Shown here one piece after another: positions 31,607 to 41,796 of a DNA stretch of 64,000 nt. The translations under genes and the position numbers were made by a program. Source of the stretch: Adiantum capillus-veneris (Eukaryota > Streptophyta > Polypodiopsida > Polypodiales > Pteridaceae); contig CM043965.1 of NCBI GenBank assembly GCA_014529385.2, positions 62,891,933-62,955,932 on the forward strand, written 5' to 3'. The notes under the pieces are model-generated. The model was not told the DNA's origin. It made no database searches and saw only the letters and a program-made list of their open reading frames with translations. Positions within the stretch are counted from its first letter, which is position 1, and the number at the start of each line of letters is the position of its first letter.

Positions 31607-32901
31607 GAGATGGCTTCTTGGAATTGTAATAGATTTATGAGGTTGGACGTTGGTGCCTTTGAGGACAATTTCAGAGAGAGGGACATTGTTTTCTTCTCAG
31701 AGACTCATGAGGCCCCTGGACAGCTTATGCCACATGTGGTGGGATATAGATGGGAGACAGCCCACAGGACAGTTGCAAGATCTGAGCATGGGAGTAGAGG
31801 TTCAGGAGGAGTAGCAGTGCTATTTAGGGAGGAGTTACAGCCACTACTACACATTGTACGGAGAGATGATCATGCTAGATACATGTGGGTGAGGCTGAGA
31901 GCTGACACAGGCCGATTTCTATACATTGCCATATGTTACTTCCCCCCAGTATGTTAGTATATGCTGTACCCAGAGAACAATCGCCTTTCTCTATAAGATG
32001 ATGATATATGGGAGTTTTCTAGGGATGGTGATATCATCCTCCTAGGGGACTTCAATGCCCGAACGGGCAACTCTCAGATAGTCTTCTACGACATTTCAGA
32101 TGAGATGCTTAAAGAGTTGGATGTGGGTGACTTGGGGCTTGACAGATGCTCACATGACAGAGAGCAGACGGAGTATGGGAGATACCTCACGGAGATGACG
32201 ACCACACATGGGTTAGCCATACTTAATGGCTTACAGCGATTTCCTGGAGCAACCGGTTTCACATGCTTTCCACACAGACACAGGGCCAATACAATGGACT
32301 ATGTTATGGCACAGCCGAGCTTTATTCCTTGTATTTAGGATTTCATAATGGGAGCTAGACCAGTGGGTGTAGCAGTGGATCATGCTCTTTTGACATTGTC
32401 CGTTTCATTTCAGTATACTACAGCCCAGACATCAGGAGGCAGGTCACATACCCGTTATACATTTACATGACTCAGTTTATACAGAGGAGATCTATAGCCG
32501 TCTATGCATAGCTAGTCCTGGTCTCTCACTGGAGGAGCGCACCACTTTACTAACTAAGACACTGCATGGTGCAACATCAGAGGCATACCCACACACTCAG
32601 CCGGGTCGGAGGCGACATTTTGGGAGCATGCCCCAGAATAGTTGGTATAACGAGGAGTGCAGAGAGATGAGAGCCCAACTCTAGAGAGATCTTCTCTTAG
32701 GAGTCATCACTTACAGACAGTCTCGGATTGCTTCCCGGCATCATGTGTGACGGAAGAAACGACTTATTTGACCCAAATGGAGCGAGAGTTGTATCAGCTG
32801 TTCTTGAGTAGAGACTCGGGAGAGGCATGGCGATTCTTTCATGAGCACTCCCCTCCCCCAGTGATTACTTCTCCTGATGTGTGGGGCCAATATGCGACAT
32901 C
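31607..32901 (+). pseudogene. LINE B ORF2, endonuclease part, broken
   Basis: The frame from 31610 starts MASWNCNRFMRLDVGAFED, with the endonuclease Asn, then VFFSETHEAPG (catalytic Glu) and the Tyr region FLYIAICYFPP. After frame changes there are ILLGDFNART (about 32039-32068), NTMDYVMAQ and VDHALLT (terminal DH). A linker before RT includes WRFFHEHSPPPVITSPDVWG (to 32888). The frame is interrupted at 32901 by LINE A copy 2. Frameshifts lie near 31957, 32335 and 32650. Confidence 0.78.
32892..32901. repeat. Target-site duplication of LINE A copy 2 (left)
   Basis: ATGCGACATC, repeated at 39751-39760 directly after the LINE A 3' end. Confidence 0.88.
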
Positions 32902-32983
32902 ATATCTCTTGTATAAACCGCTGGCTCGTTGCTGCTGCACGCTCCCCCCCCCCCCCCCCCTGTTGCGCCATCGCTGCCCCTCA

Positions 32984-33014
<31 letters not shown>

Positions 33015-33386
33015 TCTCTCTCGCCCTCGTGCTGCCTCCAGCCCCCCAGCGCTGCCCCCCTCTCCCTCGCGCTGCCTCCTTCGCCCAGCCCTGCCGCCAC
33101 CCTCGCCCTCTGCTGCTCGCCGCCCGCGCCCCTAGCTGCCCCCAAGCCCGCCGCTGCCCCCCATTCCCTGGCCGCTTCTCCCTCCCCCCCCCCCACCCCC
33201 GGCCCCCCCATAGCCTTTTGAACTCTCGCTCGCCGCTTTTTCCGCCCCCCCCCCACCCCTATCCTCATCGTTCCCGAAGGTCTTCTGCACTTGGCTTTGC
33301 AACACTTCTTCTTCGGACAAGTGCTCGGCGTGCTCGGTTGCAGATTTTCTTCACCGTCCGCTTCTTCGACTCAGCAGTAGACACAG
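32902..33386 (+). promoter_or_regulatory. 5' UTR of LINE A copy 2, poly-C tracts
   Basis: A C-rich leader with C runs of 17 (32944-32960) and 29 (32984-33012), followed by further CCCCCC blocks to 33255. The long proline-, glycine- or arginine-rich frames across it are compositional artefacts. Confidence 0.55.
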
Positions 33387-35285
33387 ATGGAGGCTCTAGC
33401 TCCGCCACAGAGGGACTCACCTGAAGCCCCCTCGCCCGACCCCGCTGAGCCCACCATTCGACTTGCTCTTTCGCCGACAGAGCAAGCGAGCCTTGCCGCA
33501 GAGGTGGAGCGCTTGCAGGCGACTTCTGTCATCTGCAAGGTTCTCGGCACCCGTCCTAGTAGAGGAGAGCTGCGAGACCTTCTCCAAGCCCGCCTTCTCG
33601 CAGAGGTGGGCAAGATCTTGGATGTCCAAATTCTCGGACGGGGGTACTACCAGATCGAGTTCGAGACTGCCGAGATGGCCTCCAAGGTCATAGCTATGAG
33701 TCCACTGGCCATCTGAGCATCACGCGCCCACTTTCGGCAGTGGCGACATGGTTTTGACCCGACCTCGGATGTGCTAGTAGAGGAGGCAGACATCCCCATC
33801 TCAGTCTGCTTTCCGGGTTTACGGAGGGAGTACCTTCCACTTCTCTCCAGGATTGGCTCCGCCATCGGGACTGTCCTGGAGACACCTCGTACGGCAGCAT
33901 CAGTAGCTGCCAAGGCGGCTGGCATCCCTTCAGTTCGAGTTTTGGTCAGAGATACCCACACGCTACCGAAGGTCATCCTTCTGCCTCGGGTGAGTGGGGG
34001 TTGGTTTAGACAAAGTATGGAGTACTCGGGTCTCCCGAACCAGTGCTTCATTTGCAGACAGATGGGCCACCTAGCGAAGGCGTGTCCATGGAGGAGGCCA
34101 CGACCTGCACCTCAGCCTCAGCCCCAGCCTGCCAAGGCTGGGCCGCAGCCACAGCCAGCGGCACAACGCACAGAGCCACCCTCCGAGCTTGGGGCTCCAG
34201 CGGAGGAGGGGTGGCAGCAGGCCCGTGGCCGTCGATGCCAAGGGCCACAGCGACAGTCTGGCACTCAAAGTGGCCCTCAGGTGCCTACTCAGCAGCAGTG
34301 GGTTCCCACGGGGAACCGCTTTGGTCCTCTTGAGCAGGAGGAGTCCCCTACGCCAGCCTCCACCTCAGCTTCACCTTCGCCAGCCGCCCCACCTTCAGAT
34401 TTCCCTTCCTCCTCCTCATCCCCTCCCTTGTCCTCTGCTCCCGCCTACTCCCCTCCTCGTCCCCCTGTCTCTGTCGCCCCACCCCGCTTCTCTTCTCCTT
34501 CGCCCCCCCCTAGCTCCTTCTCTCCCTGCTCCTGCTCCAGTACCACAGTCGACTCAGGAGACTGGTCTCTCGCCGGCGGCTAGGAGATCTCTTGGCAGCG
34601 CCTTTGCCACGAGTCGCCTAGCGAGAGAGGGTCAGCCCTTCCTGCGGCCCCCTCTGCAGATTTAGACATCTTCCCTTGCAGCTATCCCTCGTGGTCTGAC
34701 GAGCATTGACCTCCGACGCCGCTGGGATTTCTTCGACTACGGGTTCACTCGCTTCCTCGGCGATTCTGCAGCAGACCACGAGGCAGCTTGCTTCAGGGTC
34801 CACGCTTTGTTCCTCGCCGCTAGGGGAACAGAGGCCTTGGACTCAACAGTTGGTTTCTCCTTCCCCCTCTGTGATAGGACCGAGACAGAGTGGTCCCTCG
34901 ACTCAACGGTGGGATGGTTGCATACACAGGTTCTCGAGTTCTCTCACCACATGGGAGAACTTGGAGTTACAGATTTGCTGCAGACTTTGTGGCCATTGGC
35001 CAAGTTTGCGGTGACACCCCAGACTCAGCAGGATGTAGGCACATTGTGGTGTACTTTTTTGTTGATACGCAGTGTTTGCCTTGCTATGTATACATTCATG
35101 AGGACTCCTGGACAGAGGAGGTTGCTTTACACACGGCTCGCTCTGCTTTGGCTTGGGCAAGGCACTCACTGCAGTCTCGCCTATCTAGAGGACGCTCGGA
35201 TGTGGATTACTCCCCATCCAAGCCAGCCTCGAAGATAGCCCGTCTCGCTACTGCGGCGGCATCTGTTCTCTCTCGCTCCCCATGA
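33387..35285 (+). pseudogene. LINE A copy 2 ORF1 (RNA-binding protein), two lesions
   Basis: Starts MEALAPPQRD. A DUF4283-like domain occupies residues about 25-150, with an in-frame TGA at 33714-33716 where copy 1 reads CGA, so a CpG-type C to T change. CCHC knuckle: C220, C223, H228, C233 (CFICRQMGHLAKAC). A Pro/Ser-rich linker is broken at 34581-34583. The C-terminal region (34890-35285, VLSPHGRTW, YVYIHEDSWTEEVA, PSKPASKIARLA) ends at TGA 35283-35285. A 1-base frameshift lies near 35014 relative to copy 1. The whole reading would be about 630 codons, long for a LINE ORF1 and consistent in both copies. It acts as the RNP-forming RNA-binding protein in families of this type. Confidence 0.85.
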
Positions 35286-38200
35286 CGATTGTCTCGTGGA
35301 ACGTGCAGGGACTAGGTGTGCCCCAGTTTCAGCGACAGCGGGGCCGATTGCGTCAGGAGCTTCAGCGTTGCCTTGTGGGAGGAGAGATTAATCTCCTTAT
35401 GCTTCAGGAGCACCATTTGTCTAAGAGCCGCATTCGGCGATGTGGTCAGATTTTGTGTGGACGTTATGATACCTTTTGGTCAGCTGCTTTTGGACCTGGA
35501 GGCATCCAGGGTGGGGTATGTATGACTATTGCGGACTCATTGCAGCAGGCCATTGTGGGCAGAGGGATTATTGTGCCAGGCAGGGCTCAGTGGATTACTA
35601 TGCAGGTTCAGGGTGGCCTTGTGGGCTTCCTGAACATCTATGCGCCCAATGTGGCGAGTGCTCGTGCAGAGTTTTGGTCACAGATTGTTGAGTCTTTGCC
35701 ACAGGTTGACCACTGGTGTGTAGGAGGGGACTTCAACATGTTGGAGGACCCTTCTGACAGGATCGGAGGCAGCCACGCTACTGTGCATGGAGTCGAGTTA
35801 GCAGCTTGGGAGAGGTTGTGTATGACTTTGAGGGTCTCGGATACATGGCAGCATTCTGGCTTTGTGAGGCCTCCAGAGAGTCTTGCCTTCTCTAGATCGG
35901 ACCGCAGAGTGGGAGGAGTGAATCTATCGCGGATAGATCGCTTCTACACTAGTGATCACTTCAGTGACCTAGGGGGCTCAGTGGGCATCCTGGCAGGGAC
36001 ATCCTTCTCGGACCATGCACCAATGATCCTCACAGTGGCAGACAGGCAGAGGAGTGGGAGCACGATGCTTCGCATCCCAGAGCAGGTCTTGTTGGACTCA
36101 GCACTCAGAGAGAGGGTAGAGGCTCTCTGGACAGAGGGCATGGACAGCCAGGCTCTACCTGCAGACAGAGTGGCCTTAGGCCTAGCTCAGCTTAGCCACT
36201 TTTTTCTCCAGGAGTCTCTGGCTCGACGGGCTGCAGCGAGAGAGAGGAGGAGCAGCGTCTCAGACGAGGCATTGCTTCACTACAGAGGATGCAGGAGCAG
36301 CATCCAGACAGTCCATGGTTGGAGGAGCAATTACAGCAGGCTCAACAGGAGCTTGCTAGCACAGAGGAGAGGCGCCATGAGTTTGCCTTTCACCGACAGG
36401 CATCTCAGTGGACTCAGGTGGGTGATAGAGTGACACGTGCTTTTTTTGAGACAGTGGGACCTCGGCACTCGCATGCCAAGGTCAATCAGTTGAGGAGACC
36501 CGATGGGTCAATTGTTTGTGAGCCCGAGGATATGCGTGCAGTTGCTACTGACTTTTACCGTGAGTTACTGTCGGCTGAGCCCAAGTCAGAGAGACAGGAT
36601 GCATGCAAGGAGCAGGTTTGGGCACAGATGCCTTGTCTTGTGACTGAGGAGATGCGCCAGAGGCTAGAGATACCTCTTCAGCTTGAGGAGCTGCACACGG
36701 CTCTTAGGGCCCTCCCTCGTGGTAGCTATCCAGGTGAGGATGGGCTGACTCCCAGCTTTTTCTTGGAGTACTGGGACCTGCTTGGCCCAGATCTTTGTAG
36801 TGCCTTTCAGTACATTCTGCACACAGGAGTGATGCCGGATAGCATGAGTGAGGGCCTGATTTACCTCATTCCAAAGGAGGGTGGCTCCTTGGATGAGATT
36901 CGACAGTGGCGCCCCCATCACCATCCTAAACTCAGCCTACAAAATTCTTGCCAAGGCTCTGAGTTTGAGGATTCAGCCACTTTTGGAGAGCCTTATACAT
37001 GGGACGTAGACAGGTTTTGTCAAGGAACGCAGTATCCTTGACAACATCTTCACCTTCTGGAAGGCTTCTGCCCTGGCACGACTCCGTGGGGAGGACCTTG
37101 TGATTCTTCTTCTCGATTTTGAGAAGGCATACGACAGAGTTGACTGGGACTTTCTAGAGGGCACGCTATGCAGGATGGGCTTCGCAGATGCTTGGATCAG
37201 AGGGGTGTCAGCTTTGTATAGACAGGCTCATAGTCAGGTGCTTTTGGCAGGAGGTAGAGGTGAGCGCTTCATGCTCACACGCTCGGTCAGACAGGGTTTT
37301 CCTCTTGCCCCCTTTCTCTTTCTGTTCTATGCGGAGGCGATGAGCAGATTTTTGGTGTCACAGCAGGTTGGTCTGAGGGGCTTAGCACTCCCTATACGGG
37401 GAGATGAGCTTCTGGACGCTGAGTTTGCCGACGACTCGGCCTTGTACTTATAGGGCCAGGAGGCCAATTTACACAGATGTGAGCAGGCTTTAGAGACCTT
37501 CTGCTGTGCATCGGGCGCACTGATCAACTGGAGAAAGACAGTGGCTTTCTCGATTGGCAGTGCTCCTGTGCCAGATTGGATGCCAAGAGAGGGTTTCAGG
37601 TGGATTCCTCCAGGGACTGTAGTTCGGTACTTGGGTTGTCAGGTTGGTTTGGACTTGTCCCCGGAGCAGCAGATTGCTCCTCTTCTCCTGTCCATCAGGA
37701 GAAAGCTGTTACATTGGAGCTCAGCACGACTTTTGCTGGCTGGTAGAGTAGTTGTTGCCAACTAGGTGTTATTGGCGACTATGTGGTACATCACTTCTTG
37801 CTGGATCTTCTCGAGTGCTTGTATCAGCCAGGTAGAGAGGCTGATCAGGAACTTCCTTTGGTCAGGTCGCGACACTCAGATTGCCCGAGCCAAGGTGGCT
37901 TGGTCGGTCATCACACTTCCTTGTTCTCAGGGAGGGCTTGGTATCATTGATCCAGCACAGCAGAGCAGAGCCCTTCTTGGGAAGTTCGTTGTCAGAGGAC
38001 TTCTTCCAGGCGAGGAGCCCTGGAAGGAGTTCTTGCTGCAGAGGCTTCGTGCCAGGATGTCTCAGTCAGGAGCCCCTTGGCAACCTTCGACCAGAAGGAT
38101 CTTTACAGAGTTGCACCGAGTTGGTTTGAGCAGGAGACTGGAGGACCGATTTGCTATGAGTTTGCTTCGATCTTGGGAGCTCTTACGGCGTGTCCTAGAG

Positions 38201-39636
38201 CAGAGACAGCCGACGTGCACGGAGGAGCGCCTACGGCAGCCCCTCGTCTGGAACCCCATGGTTAGCACTCAGAGAGGCCACTTGGTTGGGAGTCGGCCTC
38301 ATGTTTCTTGGGGTCCCATGGTAGCTGGTCCAGCGCGCTCTCTAGATGACTGGCTAGAGTTCACAGGTTTGTCAGAGGAGGTGCAGGCTGTCCAGCTACA
38401 GGGCATGAGAGGGGTGCAGAGCATATGTCAGGACATCTCAGAGTCAGTTCCAGCTGAGTGGCTCACGCCTCTCGAGCCAGTAGCACCCCGGTGGATGGGA
38501 GCCTTCACACGACCGGAGGTTCTCATTTCAGTCAGGGCTTGCTCAGAGACTGTCCCAACCCTGTTCTTCGAGCTTCAGGGTGGGGGACGATTACAGCGAG
38601 TTGCAGTAGAGGCCCTACAGGTAGCAGAGTGCTGTTTCCAAAGGATCCGAGTTGTGGGCATCTGTGGGAGGACTTACGTCATAGACCCTGACCCAACAGC
38701 TCTTGAGACAGGACACTGGAGGCTATGGGCTTGGGAGTGTTGTCCACTGGAACGAGTACAGTGGGATCCTGGTGAGTGGCTATGGAGGGACCCCTTCTCT
38801 TCTGCAGACCGCCCAGGAGTCCCCTTCTTTCAGTACACTGTTCGGCTTGGACGTCATATACTTGCAGAACAGAGAGAGGCCCGCCCCGCTGCAGCATGTC
38901 ATTGGCAGGAGTAGGGCCTCACAGTCGATTCTTGGCAGCTTTTTGGCAGAGGTTGTGGGACTCCAGACAGCCGAGGCGAGTCACCTTGTTTCAGTGGCTG
39001 GTCGCACATAGAGCCACAGCAGTAGGGAGCTGGCTTGTGCATAGTGGTCTCTCGGCCACATGTGTAGCTTGTGACCATTTGGTGGAGAGTCAGCGTCACT
39101 GTCTTTGGGACTGTCCCTCAGCCCAGCAGGTTTGGCTACGAGTTCTTCGGCTGATGCCTGCTCTCTCCACGGCTCGCCAGTACACTTGGGGGGCAGCGGC
39201 TTGGTCCACCCTCACGGGCCCGGCACTTCAGTTTGAGCTATCTTCCACCAGCAGGATGATAGTGATACAGGGGGGGCGACCTACACTCCAGCCTGCTACA
39301 GAGCTTACTCCACTGGAGTGGTCCAGTGAGAGAGAGGAGTGTTGGGAGCTCATCAGTGGCCTGACACTCTAGTTCATCTGGCGGGCCCGCTGTTTCCGCA
39401 TCTTTGAGGCTCGCCCTGTGCCACCAACAGAGATTGTTCGTGACTTTTGGCTAGAGCTGATCCATACTCTCAGAGGACAGCTTGAGGGACTACAGGGCAG
39501 CTCCGACCGCATGCGGGAGCGCCGCGAGGCTTTCCTTCGACTCTGGCGCCCGGGGCCTTTCTACACCATAGTCGAGGGGGTGCTCAGATGGCACTATTGT
39601 CCACCTGTGTGGCTTTTCCCTCCTCCCATCTCTTGA
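35282..39636 (+). pseudogene. LINE A copy 2 ORF2 (endonuclease, RT, zinc knuckle), few lesions
   Basis: The ATG at 35282 overlaps the ORF1 stop. The endonuclease (residues 1-250) keeps the expected residues: N7 (SWNVQG), E43 (LQEHH), Y120, D150 and N152 (GGDFNM), D219, S243-D244-H245. RT follows with SEGLIYLIPKEGG, LLDFEKAYDRVDW and catalytic FADD (37424-37435). Next is the LLLAGRVVVAN region and a C-terminal knuckle (CDHLVESQRHCLWDC, about 39068-39112). Lesions: frameshift near 36250, an extra C near 36915, TAG 37451-37453, TAG 37763-37765 (shared with copy 1), TAG 38912-38914 with frame change, and TAG 39370-39372. Without them it would be about 1450 codons, a normal plant L1 ORF2 length. 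Confidence 0.9.
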
Positions 39637-39750
39637 TTTAGCCCCATTGTATATATGCTGTTTTTTCATTGGGAGAGTCTCCCCATCATGCTTGTTGTAG
39701 CCCTCTCTTGCAGAGGTGGTTGTAGCCCTATGGGCAGTTTTCTTTAACTA
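39637..39750 (+). other. 3' UTR of LINE A copy 2
   Basis: Matches 7428-7540, including the two GTTGTAGCCCT phrases. It ends TTTAACTA without a poly-A tail, directly against the target duplication. Confidence 0.75.
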
Positions 39751-39760
39751 ATGCGACATC

Positions 39761-41495
39761 GTCATATACAGTTCCTGGACAGGAGCCCCTTCCAGATCCT
39801 ACAAAGCCGTGCCCACCTACCAACACCTTCTTTACCACTGAGATGGTAAAGAGAGCCATTGACAAGATGAGGACCAGCAGGGCATATGATCATGATGGTC
39901 TAGTAGCAGAGCACTTTATACATGCTAGAGATATGCTTGTAGAGGTTCTTGCAATGTTGTTCAATCGTGCCATGTGTGAGGGGTTACCTGAGACTTGGAG
40001 GTTGTCTACTATTGTGCCTATCTTCAATGCAGGTGATCCTACAGAGCCTCGGAATTACCACACTATTATGGTTGGGCACACATTGGCACGATTGTATGCA
40101 TCTATTCTTGAGCAGCAGTTGAGTAATTGGGCAGAGGGTGAGGGTGTACGAGCAAAGGGCCAGGCGGTTTTAGGAGAGGTTTCTCCACTCTTGATCATAT
40201 TCATACACTCAGAGCCATCATTGAAGAGGGCAGGTCACATGGGAGACGGATTTATTGTAGCTTTATGGATTTCCGCAAAGCATTTGACATGGTACCGAGA
40301 GCTCGATTGATGTGCAGTCTGCAGGAGATGGGGGTGCCCATAGTGTTGATTTGGGGGATTATGACTCTATACATATCAGTGATGGGACATGTACGCACCC
40401 CGGAGGGGATATCTGATTTAGTTCACTCCACCATTGGGGTGAAACAGGGTTGCCCATTGTCTCCTACTCTATTTGGTATGTATGTTGATGAGGTGTTTGA
40501 TTACATTGACAGAGAGGGTGATAGAGGTGCCCAGCTGGCAAGGACGTGGATCCCATTGTTGTTATATGCTGATGATATTGTGTTGATCTTTGACTCATCA
40601 AAGGATATACAACAACAGTTGGATGCATCACAGTTTTGCAGAGGATAGTGGATTGTTTGTAAACCTTGGTAAAACCAAGGTTATGGTGTTTAACACCACA
40701 CCATAGTGGATCGGGAGATCAGCACCGACTTTCACATACGGTCAGAAGATTGTAGAGTATACAGATGCATACACTTACCTTGGGGTTGTCTTCACTGGGC
40801 CGAGGTTTTCTTTGGGGAGAGCAATAGAGACTAGATTGACTAGAGCTTATGCGACCTTGGGAGGCTTGGAGAGGATGTGTTTGCAAGTTCAGTTCCACGA
40901 ACCTCGGACAAAGTTATGGCTCTTTGATACTTTAGTAGCCTCAGCTATGTTGTATGCGGTGCAGATATAGGGACCTTATGTAGTCCAAGATGATTGGAGA
41001 CGTATGGAGAGGCCCTTGGTATCTATGATCTCTCGACTGAAAGAGCCAGGGCCTCCGTACCCCACGCTATCATTCGAGCAGAGCTAGCTGCCCCTCCTAT
41101 GGAGATTGAGGCGCTTACCAGATCAGTCTCCTTTGTGCACATCTTGTGGGATACTACTAGAGACAGATATGCTAGTCTGGCCCTTGAGTCTTCCAGACAG
41201 TTAGCTCTTCAGGGGGACACTTCATGCTGGTATGCAATGACATCATGGTTTCAGATGCATGGCTTCATCATGAACAGGTTGCCCCTTTCCCGTACTCTCT
41301 TCAGACACCCTCAATGTCTCGTACACGGGTGGTGATTACTAGACTCATTCGTTAGGACCTGATCCAGCTGGATACCAGGAGGACATGGGTAGAGCCGCCA
41401 CAGGAGTTGGGCATGAAGATGGCTTTCTATAGAGAGCATCTTCTCCACCTCACACGAGATGGGTTTGTGATTCGACCCAGCTACATGGATACACA
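39761..41495 (+). pseudogene. LINE B ORF2, reverse transcriptase part (right of the nested LINE A)
   Basis: Open from the junction into MVKRAIDKMRTSRAYDHDGL, ETWRLSTIVPIFNAGDP and GVRAKGQA (39843-40310). A frameshift leads to MDFRKAFDMVPRARL, GVKQGCPLSPTLFGMYVDEV and catalytic LLLYADDIVLI (40265-40648). The C-terminal part to about 41495 has several stops. It matches 25012-26340 closely, but the knuckle and 3' end are missing: similarity stops abruptly at about 41495, so the copy is truncated at the border with the transposase region. Confidence 0.85.
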
Positions 41496-41796
41496 TGTCT
41501 CATATGACCATATTAGGTATATTGGTAAAAATCTCACATTATGAGAATCTCCAAATCGACCAAATTCATGTAATTTGGGAATTTTCCACTTAAAGTGGGA
41601 AAAATTGAGGTGTTTGGTTAGTGAATAAAATGAAAATCTCATAGGATTGTGATGTTGATAAACACCAAAAGTCAAGAGGATGTACAACACATGGATTTGA
41701 GTAAAAACTACGAATTACATAAAACAAAGGAAGATACAAAAAAGATTTTGTTTACAAAATTGATTAGTATAGTCACAATAGAAGCTCCACATAATT
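41496..41796. other. No gene seen; AT-rich edge of the transposase region
   Basis: AT-rich with no recognised domain. It could include the 3' terminus of the minus-strand transposon, but I could not find an inverted-repeat partner near 46230-46450. Confidence 0.4.

Larger units (their letters stand above)
30405..32901 (+). mobile_element. LINE family B, longest copy, 5' half (ORF1 and endonuclease)
   Basis: Leader, ORF1 (about 30700-31580), and the endonuclease part of ORF2 (31607 onward). It continues at 39761-41495 after the nested LINE A copy 2. Removing LINE A and one ATGCGACATC copy restores a continuous open frame across the junction, which proves the nesting order. Confidence 0.85.
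32902..39750 (+). mobile_element. LINE family A, copy 2 (near full length)
   Basis: 6.85 kb, flanked by a 10-bp duplication and inserted in LINE B between its endonuclease and reverse transcriptase. It is better preserved than copy 1: ORF1 needs one stop and one frameshift explained, ORF2 a handful. The ORF1 stop and ORF2 start overlap as ATGA at 35282-35285. Confidence 0.93.

Noticed and set aside
32929-33268. Pro-rich and Gly/Arg-rich frames over the LINE A leader
   Set aside because: They read poly-C tracts upstream of the conserved ORF1 start; no homologous frame is kept in copy 1.
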